A DNA stretch of 64,000 bases from NCBI RefSeq assembly GCF_000621705.1, contig NZ_JHXO01000006.1:372001-436000 (forward strand), given 5' to 3'. The notes under the pieces were generated by a model, which was given only the letters and a program-made list of their open reading frames with translations, did not search any database and was not told the origin of the DNA. Shown piece by piece: positions 26,893 through 35,157 of this stretch (the first letter of the stretch is position 1; each line of letters opens with the position of its first letter). The stretch comes from Prolixibacter bellariivorans ATCC BAA-1284. Its GTDB lineage: Bacteria > Bacteroidota > Bacteroidia > Bacteroidales > Prolixibacteraceae. The position numbers and the translations under genes are program-made.

Positions 26893-27748
26893 CGTGGAAA
26901 TAATTGCCAGAATTGAAGATTGGACCGGAGAAAAAATCACCGGAACACAATCGATAGGTGGTGGTTGCATTGCCAATGCCCGACGCGTAAAGACTGAGTC
27001 GGGACGTTCGTTTTTCCTGAAATCGGGGTTCGATAACTCGATGTTTCGAAATGAGGCCAATGGTCTCAAAGAATTGGCGAAAGCAGAAGCTGTTCGCGTG
27101 CCGGAAGTGTTGCTGCAGGGCGATGATTTTCTATTGCTGGAATTTATCCCGCAAGGCGGAAGAAAAAGAAATTTCTTTGAAGATTTCGGGCGGCAATTTG
27201 CTCAGATGCACCGTTACCAGGCTGACCAGTTTGGTTTTTATGAAGACAATTACATCGGGGCGACGCCCCAAATAAATATCCCGGTAGGAGATGAGGCAAC
27301 CAATTGGACCTCATTTTATATGAATAAGCGATTGCTGTTCCAATTCCGACTGGCTGAGCGAAATGGTTATGCTGACGGAAAACTCCGTTCCGGTTTCCGC
27401 AAGCTGGAAGAAAAAATAGAAGACATCCTGGCGGGAAGTGAGGAGCCACCTACATTAATACATGGCGATTTGTGGAGTGGCAACTACATGAGCGACGAAA
27501 ACGGCGAACCGGTCATCATCGATCCGGCAGTGTATTATGGTCACCGCGAAGCTGATTTGGCGATGACGAAATTATTTGGTGGGTTTTCATCGGAGTTTTA
27601 TTCGGCTTACCGCGAAGAAAGTCCGTTGCCCGATGGTTATGAATACCGCGAGAACATTTACTTGCTCTATCATGTCATGAACCATTTGAATCTCTTTGGA
27701 AGCAGTTACTATGGTCAAGCCGTTCGGTTGCTCCAGAGTTATTTTTAA
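26882..27748 (+). CDS. Fructosamine/ketosamine-3-kinase family protein
   Basis: A 288-residue kinase of the fructosamine-3-kinase/APH fold. Motifs include SIGGGCIANARRV near the ATP site, the Lys in SGRSFFLKS, the catalytic loop LIHGDLWSGNY (about 196) and VIIDPAVYYGHREAD with the metal-binding Asp. Relatives phosphorylate the sugar of ketosamine adducts on lysine, making it fall off. The gene overlaps the phosphatase gene, so the two products are made together. In bacteria the substrates are usually ribulosamines and erythrulosamines. Confidence 0.93.
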   Translation: MGSDVEIIARIEDWTGEKITGTQSIGGGCIANARRVKTESGRSFFLKSGFDNSMFRNEANGLKELAKAEAVRVPEVLLQGDDFLLLEFIPQGGRKRNFFEDFGRQFAQMHRYQADQFGFYEDNYIGATPQINIPVGDEATNWTSFYMNKRLLFQFRLAERNGYADGKLRSGFRKLEEKIEDILAGSEEPPTLIHGDLWSGNYMSDENGEPVIIDPAVYYGHREADLAMTKLFGGFSSEFYSAYREESPLPDGYEYRENIYLLYHVMNHLNLFGSSYYGQAVRLLQSYF

Positions 27749-27896
27749 ATATTTATTTCCCTTAGGTCCTTGCAATCAGGAGAATTTGTTTTTTATGAAT
27801 TTATGATGAATCATTTCCCTGGTAGTAATTGTTTCTTTGGCTGATATTAAATTAAGGCCTAGTTTTGCACCTCTTTTAACAATTGATACCTGATTC

Positions 27897-28805
27897 ATGC
27901 GGACCAAACTCAGCAGTACGATTTTCCTGGCCATTTTAGCTTGCCTGTTATGGGCATCGGCTTTTGTTGGAATCAAAATTGGCTTGCCATATACAACTCC
28001 TTTGCAGTTTGCCGGAATCCGATTCTTCATCTCCGGATTGATTATTCTACCGTTTTGCTCTCAACGAAGGGATTATTTCCGCCTTATTCTGAAAAACTGG
28101 AAAGTGGTATTCGTTATAACGCTGCTGCAGACCTTTGTGCATTACTCTCTGTTTTATACCGGAATTTCAATGGTTCCGGGAGCGTTGGGGGCTATAGTGG
28201 TTGGGTCGGGACCTGTGTTTGTCGCTATTGTGGCTCATTTTAGTATGCCCGATGACAAGATGAGTTTGAAAAAAGCAGGCGTTATTCTGCTGGGATTGAC
28301 TGGTGTTGTTTTGGTCAGTCTGGAACGGGGCAGCCTTTCAGGCGAAGGAAAGCTTATATTAGTCGGCATTGCATTACTAATACTGACCAATATTAATTCC
28401 GGCTTTACCAATATTATTGTAGCGAAGGATAAAGACAAAGTTCCGCCGTTGGTACTCAGTTCGGCCAGTATGATTGTAGGCGGTTTAATGCTTTTCCTGT
28501 TTTCCATTCCCATTGAAGGGCTTCATTTTTCGGCCAAGCCTTTCGAATATTATGCGGCGTTAGCATGGCTCAGTTTTCTTTCGGCCGCTGCTTTTTCCAT
28601 CTGGTTTACACTTTTAAAACGTCCGGGTGTAAAAGTTTCAGACCTGAACATGTGGAAGTTTATCATTCCTGTTTTTGGTGCCATTTTCGCCTGGATTTTA
28701 CTGCCCGATGAACATCCCGATGTGCTTTCCATTGCTGGAATGATCATTACCGGCAGTTCTCTTTTCCTGCTCAATTATCTGAATCGAAAAAAAATAGTTC
28801 GGTAA
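27897..28805 (+). CDS. DMT-superfamily (EamA) transporter
   Basis: A 302-residue permease with ten predicted helices in two EamA repeats (about 5-140 and 152-298). Typical segments are CLLWASAFVGIKIGL near the start and NMWKFIIPVFGAIFAWILLPDE in the second repeat. The family exports amino acids or other metabolites; substrate not predictable. It starts about 150 bases after the kinase gene with no terminator between and precedes the TetR operator region. Confidence 0.92.
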   Translation: MRTKLSSTIFLAILACLLWASAFVGIKIGLPYTTPLQFAGIRFFISGLIILPFCSQRRDYFRLILKNWKVVFVITLLQTFVHYSLFYTGISMVPGALGAIVVGSGPVFVAIVAHFSMPDDKMSLKKAGVILLGLTGVVLVSLERGSLSGEGKLILVGIALLILTNINSGFTNIIVAKDKDKVPPLVLSSASMIVGGLMLFLFSIPIEGLHFSAKPFEYYAALAWLSFLSAAAFSIWFTLLKRPGVKVSDLNMWKFIIPVFGAIFAWILLPDEHPDVLSIAGMIITGSSLFLLNYLNRKKIVR

Positions 28806-28827
28806 AAATCTGATTTTCATCAATTAG

Positions 28828-28850
28828 ACCATTTGGTTTGACCATCTGGT
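28828..28850. promoter_or_regulatory. Two TetR-type operator palindromes (sites 1 and 2)
   Basis: ACCATTTGGT (28828-28837) and ACCATCTGGT (28841-28850) share the ACCA-NN-TGGT core with a third copy at 28902. Site 2 in full is TTTGACCATCTGGTTAAA (28837-28854). Centres are 13 bases apart. Confidence 0.7.
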
Positions 28851-28870
28851 TAAAATTTGTGGCCAAAAAG

Positions 28871-28901
28871 TTTGGAGAGATATAAAAATGATCTACTTTT
28901 G
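28871..28901 (+). promoter_or_regulatory. Promoter of the TetR/efflux operon
   Basis: TTTG (28871-28874), 19 bases, then TACTTTTG (28894-28901): an exact Bacteroidota sigma-ABfr-type promoter. Confidence 0.75.
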
Positions 28902-28911
28902 ACCAAGTGGT
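28902..28911. promoter_or_regulatory. TetR-type operator palindrome (site 3)
   Basis: ACCAAGTGGT abuts the -7 element and covers the expected transcription start. In its wider form (TTTGACCAAGTGGTTAAA) it equals site 2 outside the two central bases. Confidence 0.75.
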
Positions 28912-28932
28912 TAAACCGAAAAGTTAAACACC

Positions 28933-29538
28933 ATGACAAGTGAAACAACAGAAAAAAAGATACTCGATGCGGCCCGGAATGTCTTCGTCAGGAAAGGGAT
29001 GGACGGTGCCAGAATGCAGGAAATAGCTGATGAAGCAGGAATTAATAAATCATTGCTTCATTACTACTTTCGCTCGAAACAAAAATTATTTGAAGCCATT
29101 TTTCGGGAGGCTTTTAGTCTGTTAATTCCTGAGTTGATGCAGATATTTAAGGAAGAAGGCCCTCTGCTGGATAAGATTGATCGTATTGTTGACCGCTATA
29201 TTACCGTGATTGGCGGCAATCCGTTTTTGCCTCAGTTCTTAATCGGCGAAATCAATCGCGATCCGGACAAATTTGTAAGAATTCTCCAGAATAGTGGAAT
29301 TGACCCAAAGGTTTTGCAAAGAGTAATCGACAAAGAAGTCGAAGCCGGTAATATCAATCCGATTCAAGCTGCAGATTTGATTCCCAACCTGATTGGTATG
29401 GTTATCATGCCTTTTGCCGGACGGCCACTGTTTCAAACTATCTTTTTCGATGGTAGTAGTGAGCAATATGATGAATATCTGAATGAAAGGCGTAAGACGG
29501 TTAGTGCTTTCATAAAAAACGCACTGACAAAAAAATAG
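28933..29538 (+). CDS. TetR/AcrR-family transcriptional repressor
   Basis: A 201-residue regulator with the TetR helix-turn-helix at about 8-55 (ILDAARNVFVRKGMDGARMQ, then INKSLLHYYFRSKQKLFEAI) and a helical ligand-binding domain. It heads an efflux operon (TolC, HlyD, two ABC ATPases, two permeases). Three identical-core palindromes around its promoter suggest that it represses itself and the pump until its ligand binds. The ligand is unknown; drugs or bile-like compounds are usual in such systems. Confidence 0.94.
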   Translation: MTSETTEKKILDAARNVFVRKGMDGARMQEIADEAGINKSLLHYYFRSKQKLFEAIFREAFSLLIPELMQIFKEEGPLLDKIDRIVDRYITVIGGNPFLPQFLIGEINRDPDKFVRILQNSGIDPKVLQRVIDKEVEAGNINPIQAADLIPNLIGMVIMPFAGRPLFQTIFFDGSSEQYDEYLNERRKTVSAFIKNALTKK

Positions 29539-29576
29539 TGATGTTTATTTACAATAAACACCTAAATCATTTGCAC

Positions 29577-29822
29577 ATGGAAGAAGTAAAGACAAAATCC
29601 GGAAAGAAGAGGGGGTATCATCTTGTTTGCGTCCTGTTTGGTCACGATTTTGACCCGATCAAAGCCTGTTCAGATGAGCATGAATATTGCCACCGATGTG
29701 GAAAAAAATGCGACGAGCATGATCGATGGTTTGAATGGAGATGGTGGCTGAAATGGAAAATTTTACCGTTTAAAAGATGGATACTGCATTTTAATAGTTC
29801 CAGGGACAACTTTACTTTCTGA
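29577..29822 (+). CDS. Small putative zinc-ribbon protein
   Basis: An 81-residue frame starting MEEVKTKSGKK. It contains C..FGHDFDPIKAC then CHRCGKKC, a four-plus cysteine/His pattern resembling short zinc-ribbon proteins of the DUF1660 kind, followed by a Trp-rich basic tail (WFEWRWWLKWK). An earlier in-frame Met at 29538 overlaps the TetR stop codon and seems less likely. It sits between the TetR and TolC genes. Function is unknown and the gene might be spurious, though the cysteine pattern argues for it. Confidence 0.5.
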   Translation: MEEVKTKSGKKRGYHLVCVLFGHDFDPIKACSDEHEYCHRCGKKCDEHDRWFEWRWWLKWKILPFKRWILHFNSSRDNFTF

Positions 29823-29987
29823 TTCGCCGCCGGTGGACGGATACCGGATATTTCCTTTTTTGTTGACATACAGACAATCAAATAATGAAACTCACTCAGG
29901 TGGACGAGTGATATGAAAATATAAAGCCCGGAATTCCTCCGGGAAGATATGATTTTGCATTGACCACAAAAAACAAATGATTACCAT

Positions 29988-31253
29988 ATGAAACGATTAT
30001 TAATCTTACTCATTTTACCGGTTCAGATGGCTTTTGGCCAGGTGGGACAGGTAACTCTTGAGGAATGTTACAAACAAGCCCGGGAGAATTATCCGAAGTT
30101 GAGTGACCTGGACAGGGAGCAGCAGATGAATGATCTGAAGACAAAGAATTTGGATGCAAACTGGTTACCGACAGTTAACCTGAACGGTCAGGCAACCTAC
30201 CAAAGTGATGTAACCAGTGTGCCGCTTGCCCTTCCTGGAATCAATATTCCGACTCCTTCGAAGGATCAATACAAGGTATATATCGACTTGCATCAGAATA
30301 TCTACGACGGAGGATTGACGAAAGCACAAAAAGAGGTAGATGCGGCAAACCTTGCTGCCGATAAACAAAAGCTGGAAGTGGAGATGTACTCATTGAATGA
30401 TCGCGTTAATCAACTCTACTTTGGTATTATTCTCATGCAGAAGAGTCACAAAGTGTTGGAGTTGAAAAAGCAGAACATCTCGGAGCGCCTTCGCGTGTTG
30501 GAATCGGGATTCAAGAACGGGATGGTTCAGGCCCGGAATGTGGAAACATTGCGAGCTGAGAAAATTCTTACCGGTCAGCAAATCGAAGAGGTGGATGCGA
30601 ACCGCATGGCTGCCATCAAATCGCTAGCTGTATTAACTGGATTGAGCGTTGATAAAAATACGCAGTTTCAGGCACCGGCAATTGTGCAGGAGAACAAAGA
30701 CTGGCAGCGCCCCGAACTGAAGCTTTACAACCAGATGGAAAACACCATCGACAAAAATGCCGACCTGATTGCGAAGACGCGGAATCCGAAGGTATTTGGT
30801 TTTGGGCAGGTAGGCTACGGCAAACCAGGGTTAAACATGCTGAAGTCTGAATTTAGTTCCTACTATTTAGTAGGCGTGGGGGTTAAATGGAACATCTTCG
30901 ATTGGAAGCAAAGCAGACGGAAACGAGAGGTTCTCGACCTCCGGAAGCAGATGATAAACTCTTCCAGGGAAACCTTTACGCAGAATGTCAACATGGCATT
31001 GGTGCAGGCATCCGAAAATATTCAGAAGCTGGAGTCACTGCTAGATACCGATGAAAAATTGGTCAGTATCCGCGACAAGGTGGCGGCCCAATCAGCGTCA
31101 CAGCTGGAAAACGGGGTGATAACTTCGGCAGATTATATCACCGATCTGAATGCAGAGATTCAGGCGCGAATCAACCTGGAATCACGAAAAGTTCAATACT
31201 TACAGGCAGTTGCCAATTACAATACATTAACAGGAAATCTCTCAAATAACTGA
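29988..31253 (+). CDS. TolC-family outer-membrane efflux protein
   Basis: A 421-residue TolC-like protein with a signal peptide (about 1-17, cleaved after MAFGQ), two long helical repeats (about 25-230 and 240-415) and the usual LEECYKQARENYPKL opening. It forms the outer-membrane channel for the inner-membrane ABC pump coded downstream. The HlyD-like gene follows after seven bases. Upstream, 29823-29987 is non-coding; a CCCGGA/TCCGGG hairpin at 29927-29943 has no T tract and is not a convincing terminator. Confidence 0.93.
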   Translation: MKRLLILLILPVQMAFGQVGQVTLEECYKQARENYPKLSDLDREQQMNDLKTKNLDANWLPTVNLNGQATYQSDVTSVPLALPGINIPTPSKDQYKVYIDLHQNIYDGGLTKAQKEVDAANLAADKQKLEVEMYSLNDRVNQLYFGIILMQKSHKVLELKKQNISERLRVLESGFKNGMVQARNVETLRAEKILTGQQIEEVDANRMAAIKSLAVLTGLSVDKNTQFQAPAIVQENKDWQRPELKLYNQMENTIDKNADLIAKTRNPKVFGFGQVGYGKPGLNMLKSEFSSYYLVGVGVKWNIFDWKQSRRKREVLDLRKQMINSSRETFTQNVNMALVQASENIQKLESLLDTDEKLVSIRDKVAAQSASQLENGVITSADYITDLNAEIQARINLESRKVQYLQAVANYNTLTGNLSNN

Positions 31254-31260
31254 TAACATC

Positions 31261-32166
31261 ATGAAACGCATAATGAAACGAAAATATCTTTTTGCCTTCG
31301 CAGCCGGCATCCTGCTGATGGGATGTAACCGGACCGATAAACTCTCGGATGCTTACGGAAATTTTGAAGTAGATGATGTGATTGTCTCATCCGAAGTGGC
31401 TGGAAATCTGCTGCAATTTGATTTGAGCGAAGGTGATCAGCTGAAAGTCGGTGAACAGGTTGGACTGGTGGATACCACACAACTTTACCTGAAAAAGGAG
31501 CAGCTCGAAGCACAGAAAGCTTCCATCCAATCGAAAATGGCTACTGTACAAACACAAATTGCTGTCGTCAAACAGCAGCGTGCCAATCTGGAAGTCGATA
31601 AAAACCGCGTAACGAAAATGTTGGCTGACAGTGCTGCAACGCAAAAGCAGATGGATGATATCACTGGTGGAATCGACGTTTTTAACAAGCAGATTGCCAA
31701 CATTCGAACGCAGAAAGTTTCCTTGAAAAAAGAAATCGATGTGGTTGATGCGCAGGTGGCGCAAATTGAAGAGCAGTTGGGAAAATGCCATATCACGGCA
31801 CCGATTTCGGGAACTGTATTGGAGAAATACAAAGAGATGGGCGAGTTGGTAACACCAGGACAGTCGCTCTTTAAAATTGCCGATTTGTCGTACCTGAACC
31901 TCCGGATTTATGTCAGCGGGGCACAGTTGGCACACGTGAAGATCGGCCAGAAAGTGACAGTGCTTATCGACAATACGAAGACAACTGATACCAAATTGAC
32001 GGGTACCATTACCTGGATTTCATCGGAAGCAGAATTCACCCCTAAAATCATTCAAACCAAGGAAGAACGGGTGAAACTAGTTTATGCGGTGAAAGTGAAA
32101 GTACCGAACGATGGCAGTCTGAAAATCGGTATGCCGGGCGAAGTGCGGTTTAATCAGAGTAACTGA
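31261..32166 (+). CDS. HlyD/MFP-family periplasmic adaptor lipoprotein
   Basis: A 301-residue membrane-fusion protein. A lipobox (LLMGC, Cys22) marks it as lipid-anchored. A biotinyl-lipoyl-like half (about 38-75), a long alpha-helical hairpin (about 75-175), the second lipoyl half with ITAPISGTVLEK, and a beta-barrel domain follow in order. It is like YbhG of the YbhGFSR pump. It bridges the ABC permeases and the TolC channel. The start at 31261 is followed by a second Met four codons on. Confidence 0.93.
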   Translation: MKRIMKRKYLFAFAAGILLMGCNRTDKLSDAYGNFEVDDVIVSSEVAGNLLQFDLSEGDQLKVGEQVGLVDTTQLYLKKEQLEAQKASIQSKMATVQTQIAVVKQQRANLEVDKNRVTKMLADSAATQKQMDDITGGIDVFNKQIANIRTQKVSLKKEIDVVDAQVAQIEEQLGKCHITAPISGTVLEKYKEMGELVTPGQSLFKIADLSYLNLRIYVSGAQLAHVKIGQKVTVLIDNTKTTDTKLTGTITWISSEAEFTPKIIQTKEERVKLVYAVKVKVPNDGSLKIGMPGEVRFNQSN

Positions 32167-32245
32167 TTACAAAGGTAGTATCGGAAGTATCCACGAGTCT
32201 GCGGGCCTTTATTACATTCTAAAAATTGCCATGAAGAGAGGGAGT

Positions 32246-32302
32246 TGGTGAACACCAGCTTCCGCCTGTAAAGGCGACGGTTGCTCAGAGGATACCCGGA
32301 AG
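32246..32302 (+). other. Structured intercistronic region within the efflux operon
   Basis: The 161-base gap between the adaptor and first ATPase genes contains TGGTG-AA-CACCA (32246-32257) and CTTCCG...CGGAAG (32259-32302) enclosing a smaller GCC...GGC hairpin. No T tract follows. It could affect mRNA processing or differential expression. No known RNA family is recognised. Confidence 0.3.
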
Positions 32303-32327
32303 TTACGAATCTTAAAAGACTGAAGAC

Positions 32328-33242
32328 ATGATGATATCAGTCGGGAATATTGAAAAAAGTTACGGTGAGGTAAAGGCACTGCGAGGCGTTTCGCTCGAAG
32401 TGAAGGAAGGCGAGCTGTTTGGCCTGATTGGCCCGGACGGAGCAGGCAAAACCTCACTAATACGCATACTGGTCACCCTGTTGAAACCCGATGTAGGAAG
32501 TGCGACCGTGAACGAGCTTGACGTAGTCAAAGATTTCAGAAAACTGAGAAATCAAATTGGCTACATGCCCGGTCGTTTTTCGCTTTACCCCGATTTAACG
32601 GTTGAGGAAAATATGACCTTTTTTGCTACGGTTTTCGGAACAACCATCGAGGAGAACTACCACCTGGTGAAAGATATTTACCAGCAAATCGAACCTTTCA
32701 AAGAGCGGTTGGCCGGAAGACTTTCGGGTGGGATGAAACAAAAGCTGGCACTCTCCTGTGCGTTGATTCATGCACCGAAAGTGTTGGTGCTTGATGAACC
32801 AACCACCGGAGTAGATGCGGTTTCCCGGAAGGAATTCTGGGAAATGCTGAAACGACTACAGAAAATGGGCATTACCATTCTCGTTTCAACTCCCTATATG
32901 GACGAAGCCAATTTGTGTGACCGCGTAGCGCTGATACAGGATGGTAAGATTCTGACCATCGACACGCCCGAAAAGGTAACCCAAAGTTTCGGGCATAAGT
33001 TGTGGGCCATCCGCTCCGATAACATGTACCTGTGCATTCGTCATTTGCGTGAACATTCCGAATCTGATTCGGTATTCGCTTTCGGTGAGTATCTGCACGT
33101 TACATGGAAAGATCAGGATATGCAGGCGGATGAAATGGAAAAGTACCTGAGCGATTTGGGGCACACCAACGTAGAAGTGAAACGTACGGAGCCGGGTATT
33201 GAAGACGTGTTTATGGACCTGATGCAAAAACATGATAACTGA
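32328..33242 (+). CDS. ABC transporter ATPase (ABC-2 exporter, first subunit)
   Basis: A 304-residue ATPase with Walker A GPDGAGKTS (about 36-44), Q-loop region GYMPGRFSLYPDLTVEENM, signature LSGGMKQKLAL and Walker B VLVLDEPTTGVD. The H-loop position has TPYMDE, with Thr-Pro replacing the usual Thr-His, so the switch His is absent here and must come from the partner ATPase or be dispensable. It has a C-terminal regulatory extension (about 220-304). It pairs with the next ATPase gene, as in YbhF, where both ATPases are fused. Confidence 0.92.
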   Translation: MMISVGNIEKSYGEVKALRGVSLEVKEGELFGLIGPDGAGKTSLIRILVTLLKPDVGSATVNELDVVKDFRKLRNQIGYMPGRFSLYPDLTVEENMTFFATVFGTTIEENYHLVKDIYQQIEPFKERLAGRLSGGMKQKLALSCALIHAPKVLVLDEPTTGVDAVSRKEFWEMLKRLQKMGITILVSTPYMDEANLCDRVALIQDGKILTIDTPEKVTQSFGHKLWAIRSDNMYLCIRHLREHSESDSVFAFGEYLHVTWKDQDMQADEMEKYLSDLGHTNVEVKRTEPGIEDVFMDLMQKHDN

Positions 33243-33243
33243 T

Positions 33244-33981
33244 ATGGAAAACGAAGATATAGTCATCCGGGTACGCGATTTGGTGAAAAAGTTCGGGCAG
33301 TTTGTAGCAGATGATCACTTGAGTTTCGATGTCTACAAAGGTGAGATATTTGGATTTCTTGGCGCGAATGGTGCCGGAAAAACAACGGCCATCAGGATGT
33401 TGTGCGGGCTGTTGGAGCCTACGTCAGGTGAGCTGACCGTTGCTGGTCTGGATGGTTTCAAGCAGCGCGAAGCCATTAAACGAAGGATTGGTTACATGTC
33501 GCAGAAGTTTTCGTTGTACGAAGATTTGACGGTGAATGAGAACATCCGGTTGTTTGCCGGGATTTACGGAATTCCGACCCGTATCCGGAAGGAAAAAACG
33601 GAAGAACTGCTGGAGAAGCTGGAACTCACCTCGGCACGAAAAAAGCTGGTGCGTGATTTACCACTGGGCTGGAAGCAAAAGCTCGCTTTTTCACTGGCTA
33701 TTATCCACGATCCGTCCATTGTTTTCCTCGACGAACCATCGGGAGGTGTTGACCCGGTAACGCGCCGCCGCTTCTGGGATTTGATTTACGAAGCTGCGCA
33801 CGAGGGAATCACTGTATTTGTGACGACCCACTACATGGACGAGGCTGAATATTGCGACCGGGTTGCCATTATGTCGGCCGGTAAAATTGTCGCACTCGAC
33901 ACACCGGAGGCGCTGAAGAAGGAATGGGATGCCACCAGCATGGACGGTGTGTTCCTGAAACTGGCCCGCTCGAATGAGTAG
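33244..33981 (+). CDS. ABC transporter ATPase (ABC-2 exporter, second subunit)
   Basis: A 245-residue ATPase: Walker A GANGAGKTT, Q-loop GYMSQKFSLYEDLTV, Walker B IVFLDEPSGGVD and H-loop VTTHYMDEAEYCD with the usual His. The signature region reads LPLGWKQKLAFS, where LSGG is replaced by LPLG, a degenerate form. Together with the first ATPase (intact signature, no switch His) this gives one standard and one altered site per dimer, as in many heterodimeric exporters. I chose the Met one base after the previous stop codon; a Met at 33232 overlapping that gene is an alternative. Confidence 0.92.
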   Translation: MENEDIVIRVRDLVKKFGQFVADDHLSFDVYKGEIFGFLGANGAGKTTAIRMLCGLLEPTSGELTVAGLDGFKQREAIKRRIGYMSQKFSLYEDLTVNENIRLFAGIYGIPTRIRKEKTEELLEKLELTSARKKLVRDLPLGWKQKLAFSLAIIHDPSIVFLDEPSGGVDPVTRRRFWDLIYEAAHEGITVFVTTHYMDEAEYCDRVAIMSAGKIVALDTPEALKKEWDATSMDGVFLKLARSNE

Positions 33982-34017
33982 TCGGTCATCCACGAATTTC
34001 GATTGATACAAAAAGAG

Positions 34018-35124
34018 ATGAAACAATTACTTGGTTTTATACGAAAAGAGTTTCGCCATATCTTTCGCGATCCGCGAACGATGATTATCCTGTTCGGCAT
34101 CCCGATTGTACAACTCCTCTTGTTCGGTTACGTGATTACCACCGAAATTAAAGATGCGCGCATTGCTATTCTGGATAAATCACACGATGAGGTTACCCGC
34201 GAAATCACGCATAAACTGCTGTCGTCAGGCTACTTCAAACTCGATGCAATGCTGGACAACGAAGGGCAGATTGACAACATCTTCCGACAAGGAAATGTGA
34301 AGGAAGTGGTGGTTTTTCAGGACGATTTCGGGAAGAGACTCAAACGCGACGGGCAGGCGAATGTGCAGGTTATTGCCGATGCATCGGACCCGAACACTGC
34401 CCAGTTGCTTTCCAATTATACGAACGCCATTGTGCAGGATTACCTGCAAAAGAAATTTGTTAACTACAAAATACCACTGGAGATAAAGCCGCAGGTGCGC
34501 ATGTTGTTCAACGAAAGTTTGGTGGGAGCGTTCATGTATGTTCCCGGCACAATGGCGCTGATTCTGATTATCATCTCCGCGATGATGACTTCCATTACCA
34601 TTGTGCGCGAAAAGGAGATGGGAACCATGGAAATATTGCTGGTTTCGCCATTGAAATCGCATCATATTATCATTGGAAAAGTAACACCTTATCTGATTTT
34701 GTCGGTCATCAATGCCGTCACCATTGTGATACTGGGAAATCTGGTCTTTGGCGTTCCGGTCAGGGGAAGTCTTATCTTACTGATGTTTGTGGTGATACTC
34801 TACATCATGCTGGCATTGTCACTTGGTATCCTGATTTCAACGATTGCTGCCAGTCAGTTTTCCGCCATGTTTGTATCCATCATGGCACTTATGCTGCCAA
34901 CGATGTTGCTTTCCGGTTTCATTTATCCAATCGATAATATGCCGGTGGTGCTGCAGGTGTTGTCGAATATCATGCCGGCCCGCTGGTTCATCGAAGCTGT
35001 AAAAGCGGTGATGTTGAAAGGCGTCGGCGCTGGTTACATCTGGAAGCAGCTGCTCATCATGGCAGGTATGACGATTTTCTTCCTGGGCATTAGTGTGAAG
35101 AAGTTCAAACTGAGACTGGAGTAG
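34018..35124 (+). CDS. ABC-2 type permease (first)
   Basis: A 368-residue permease with an N-terminal helix after RKEFRHIFRDPRT, a large extracytoplasmic domain (about 50-170) and five further helices with the ABC-2 signature ITIVREKEMGTMEILLVSPL. This is the YhhJ/YbhS type. The start at 34018 (MKQLLGFIRKEF) is preferred over an upstream TTG. With its partner it forms the inner-membrane part of the TolC-linked exporter. Confidence 0.93.
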   Translation: MKQLLGFIRKEFRHIFRDPRTMIILFGIPIVQLLLFGYVITTEIKDARIAILDKSHDEVTREITHKLLSSGYFKLDAMLDNEGQIDNIFRQGNVKEVVVFQDDFGKRLKRDGQANVQVIADASDPNTAQLLSNYTNAIVQDYLQKKFVNYKIPLEIKPQVRMLFNESLVGAFMYVPGTMALILIIISAMMTSITIVREKEMGTMEILLVSPLKSHHIIIGKVTPYLILSVINAVTIVILGNLVFGVPVRGSLILLMFVVILYIMLALSLGILISTIAASQFSAMFVSIMALMLPTMLLSGFIYPIDNMPVVLQVLSNIMPARWFIEAVKAVMLKGVGAGYIWKQLLIMAGMTIFFLGISVKKFKLRLE

Positions 35125-35157
35125 GAAACCTGATTAAGAAATTAAACAGATAATAAG

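Noticed and set aside
29927-29943. CCCGGA/TCCGGG hairpin as a terminator before the TolC gene
   Set aside because: The stem is only six pairs and there is no T tract, so read-through from the TetR promoter into the efflux genes remains likely.
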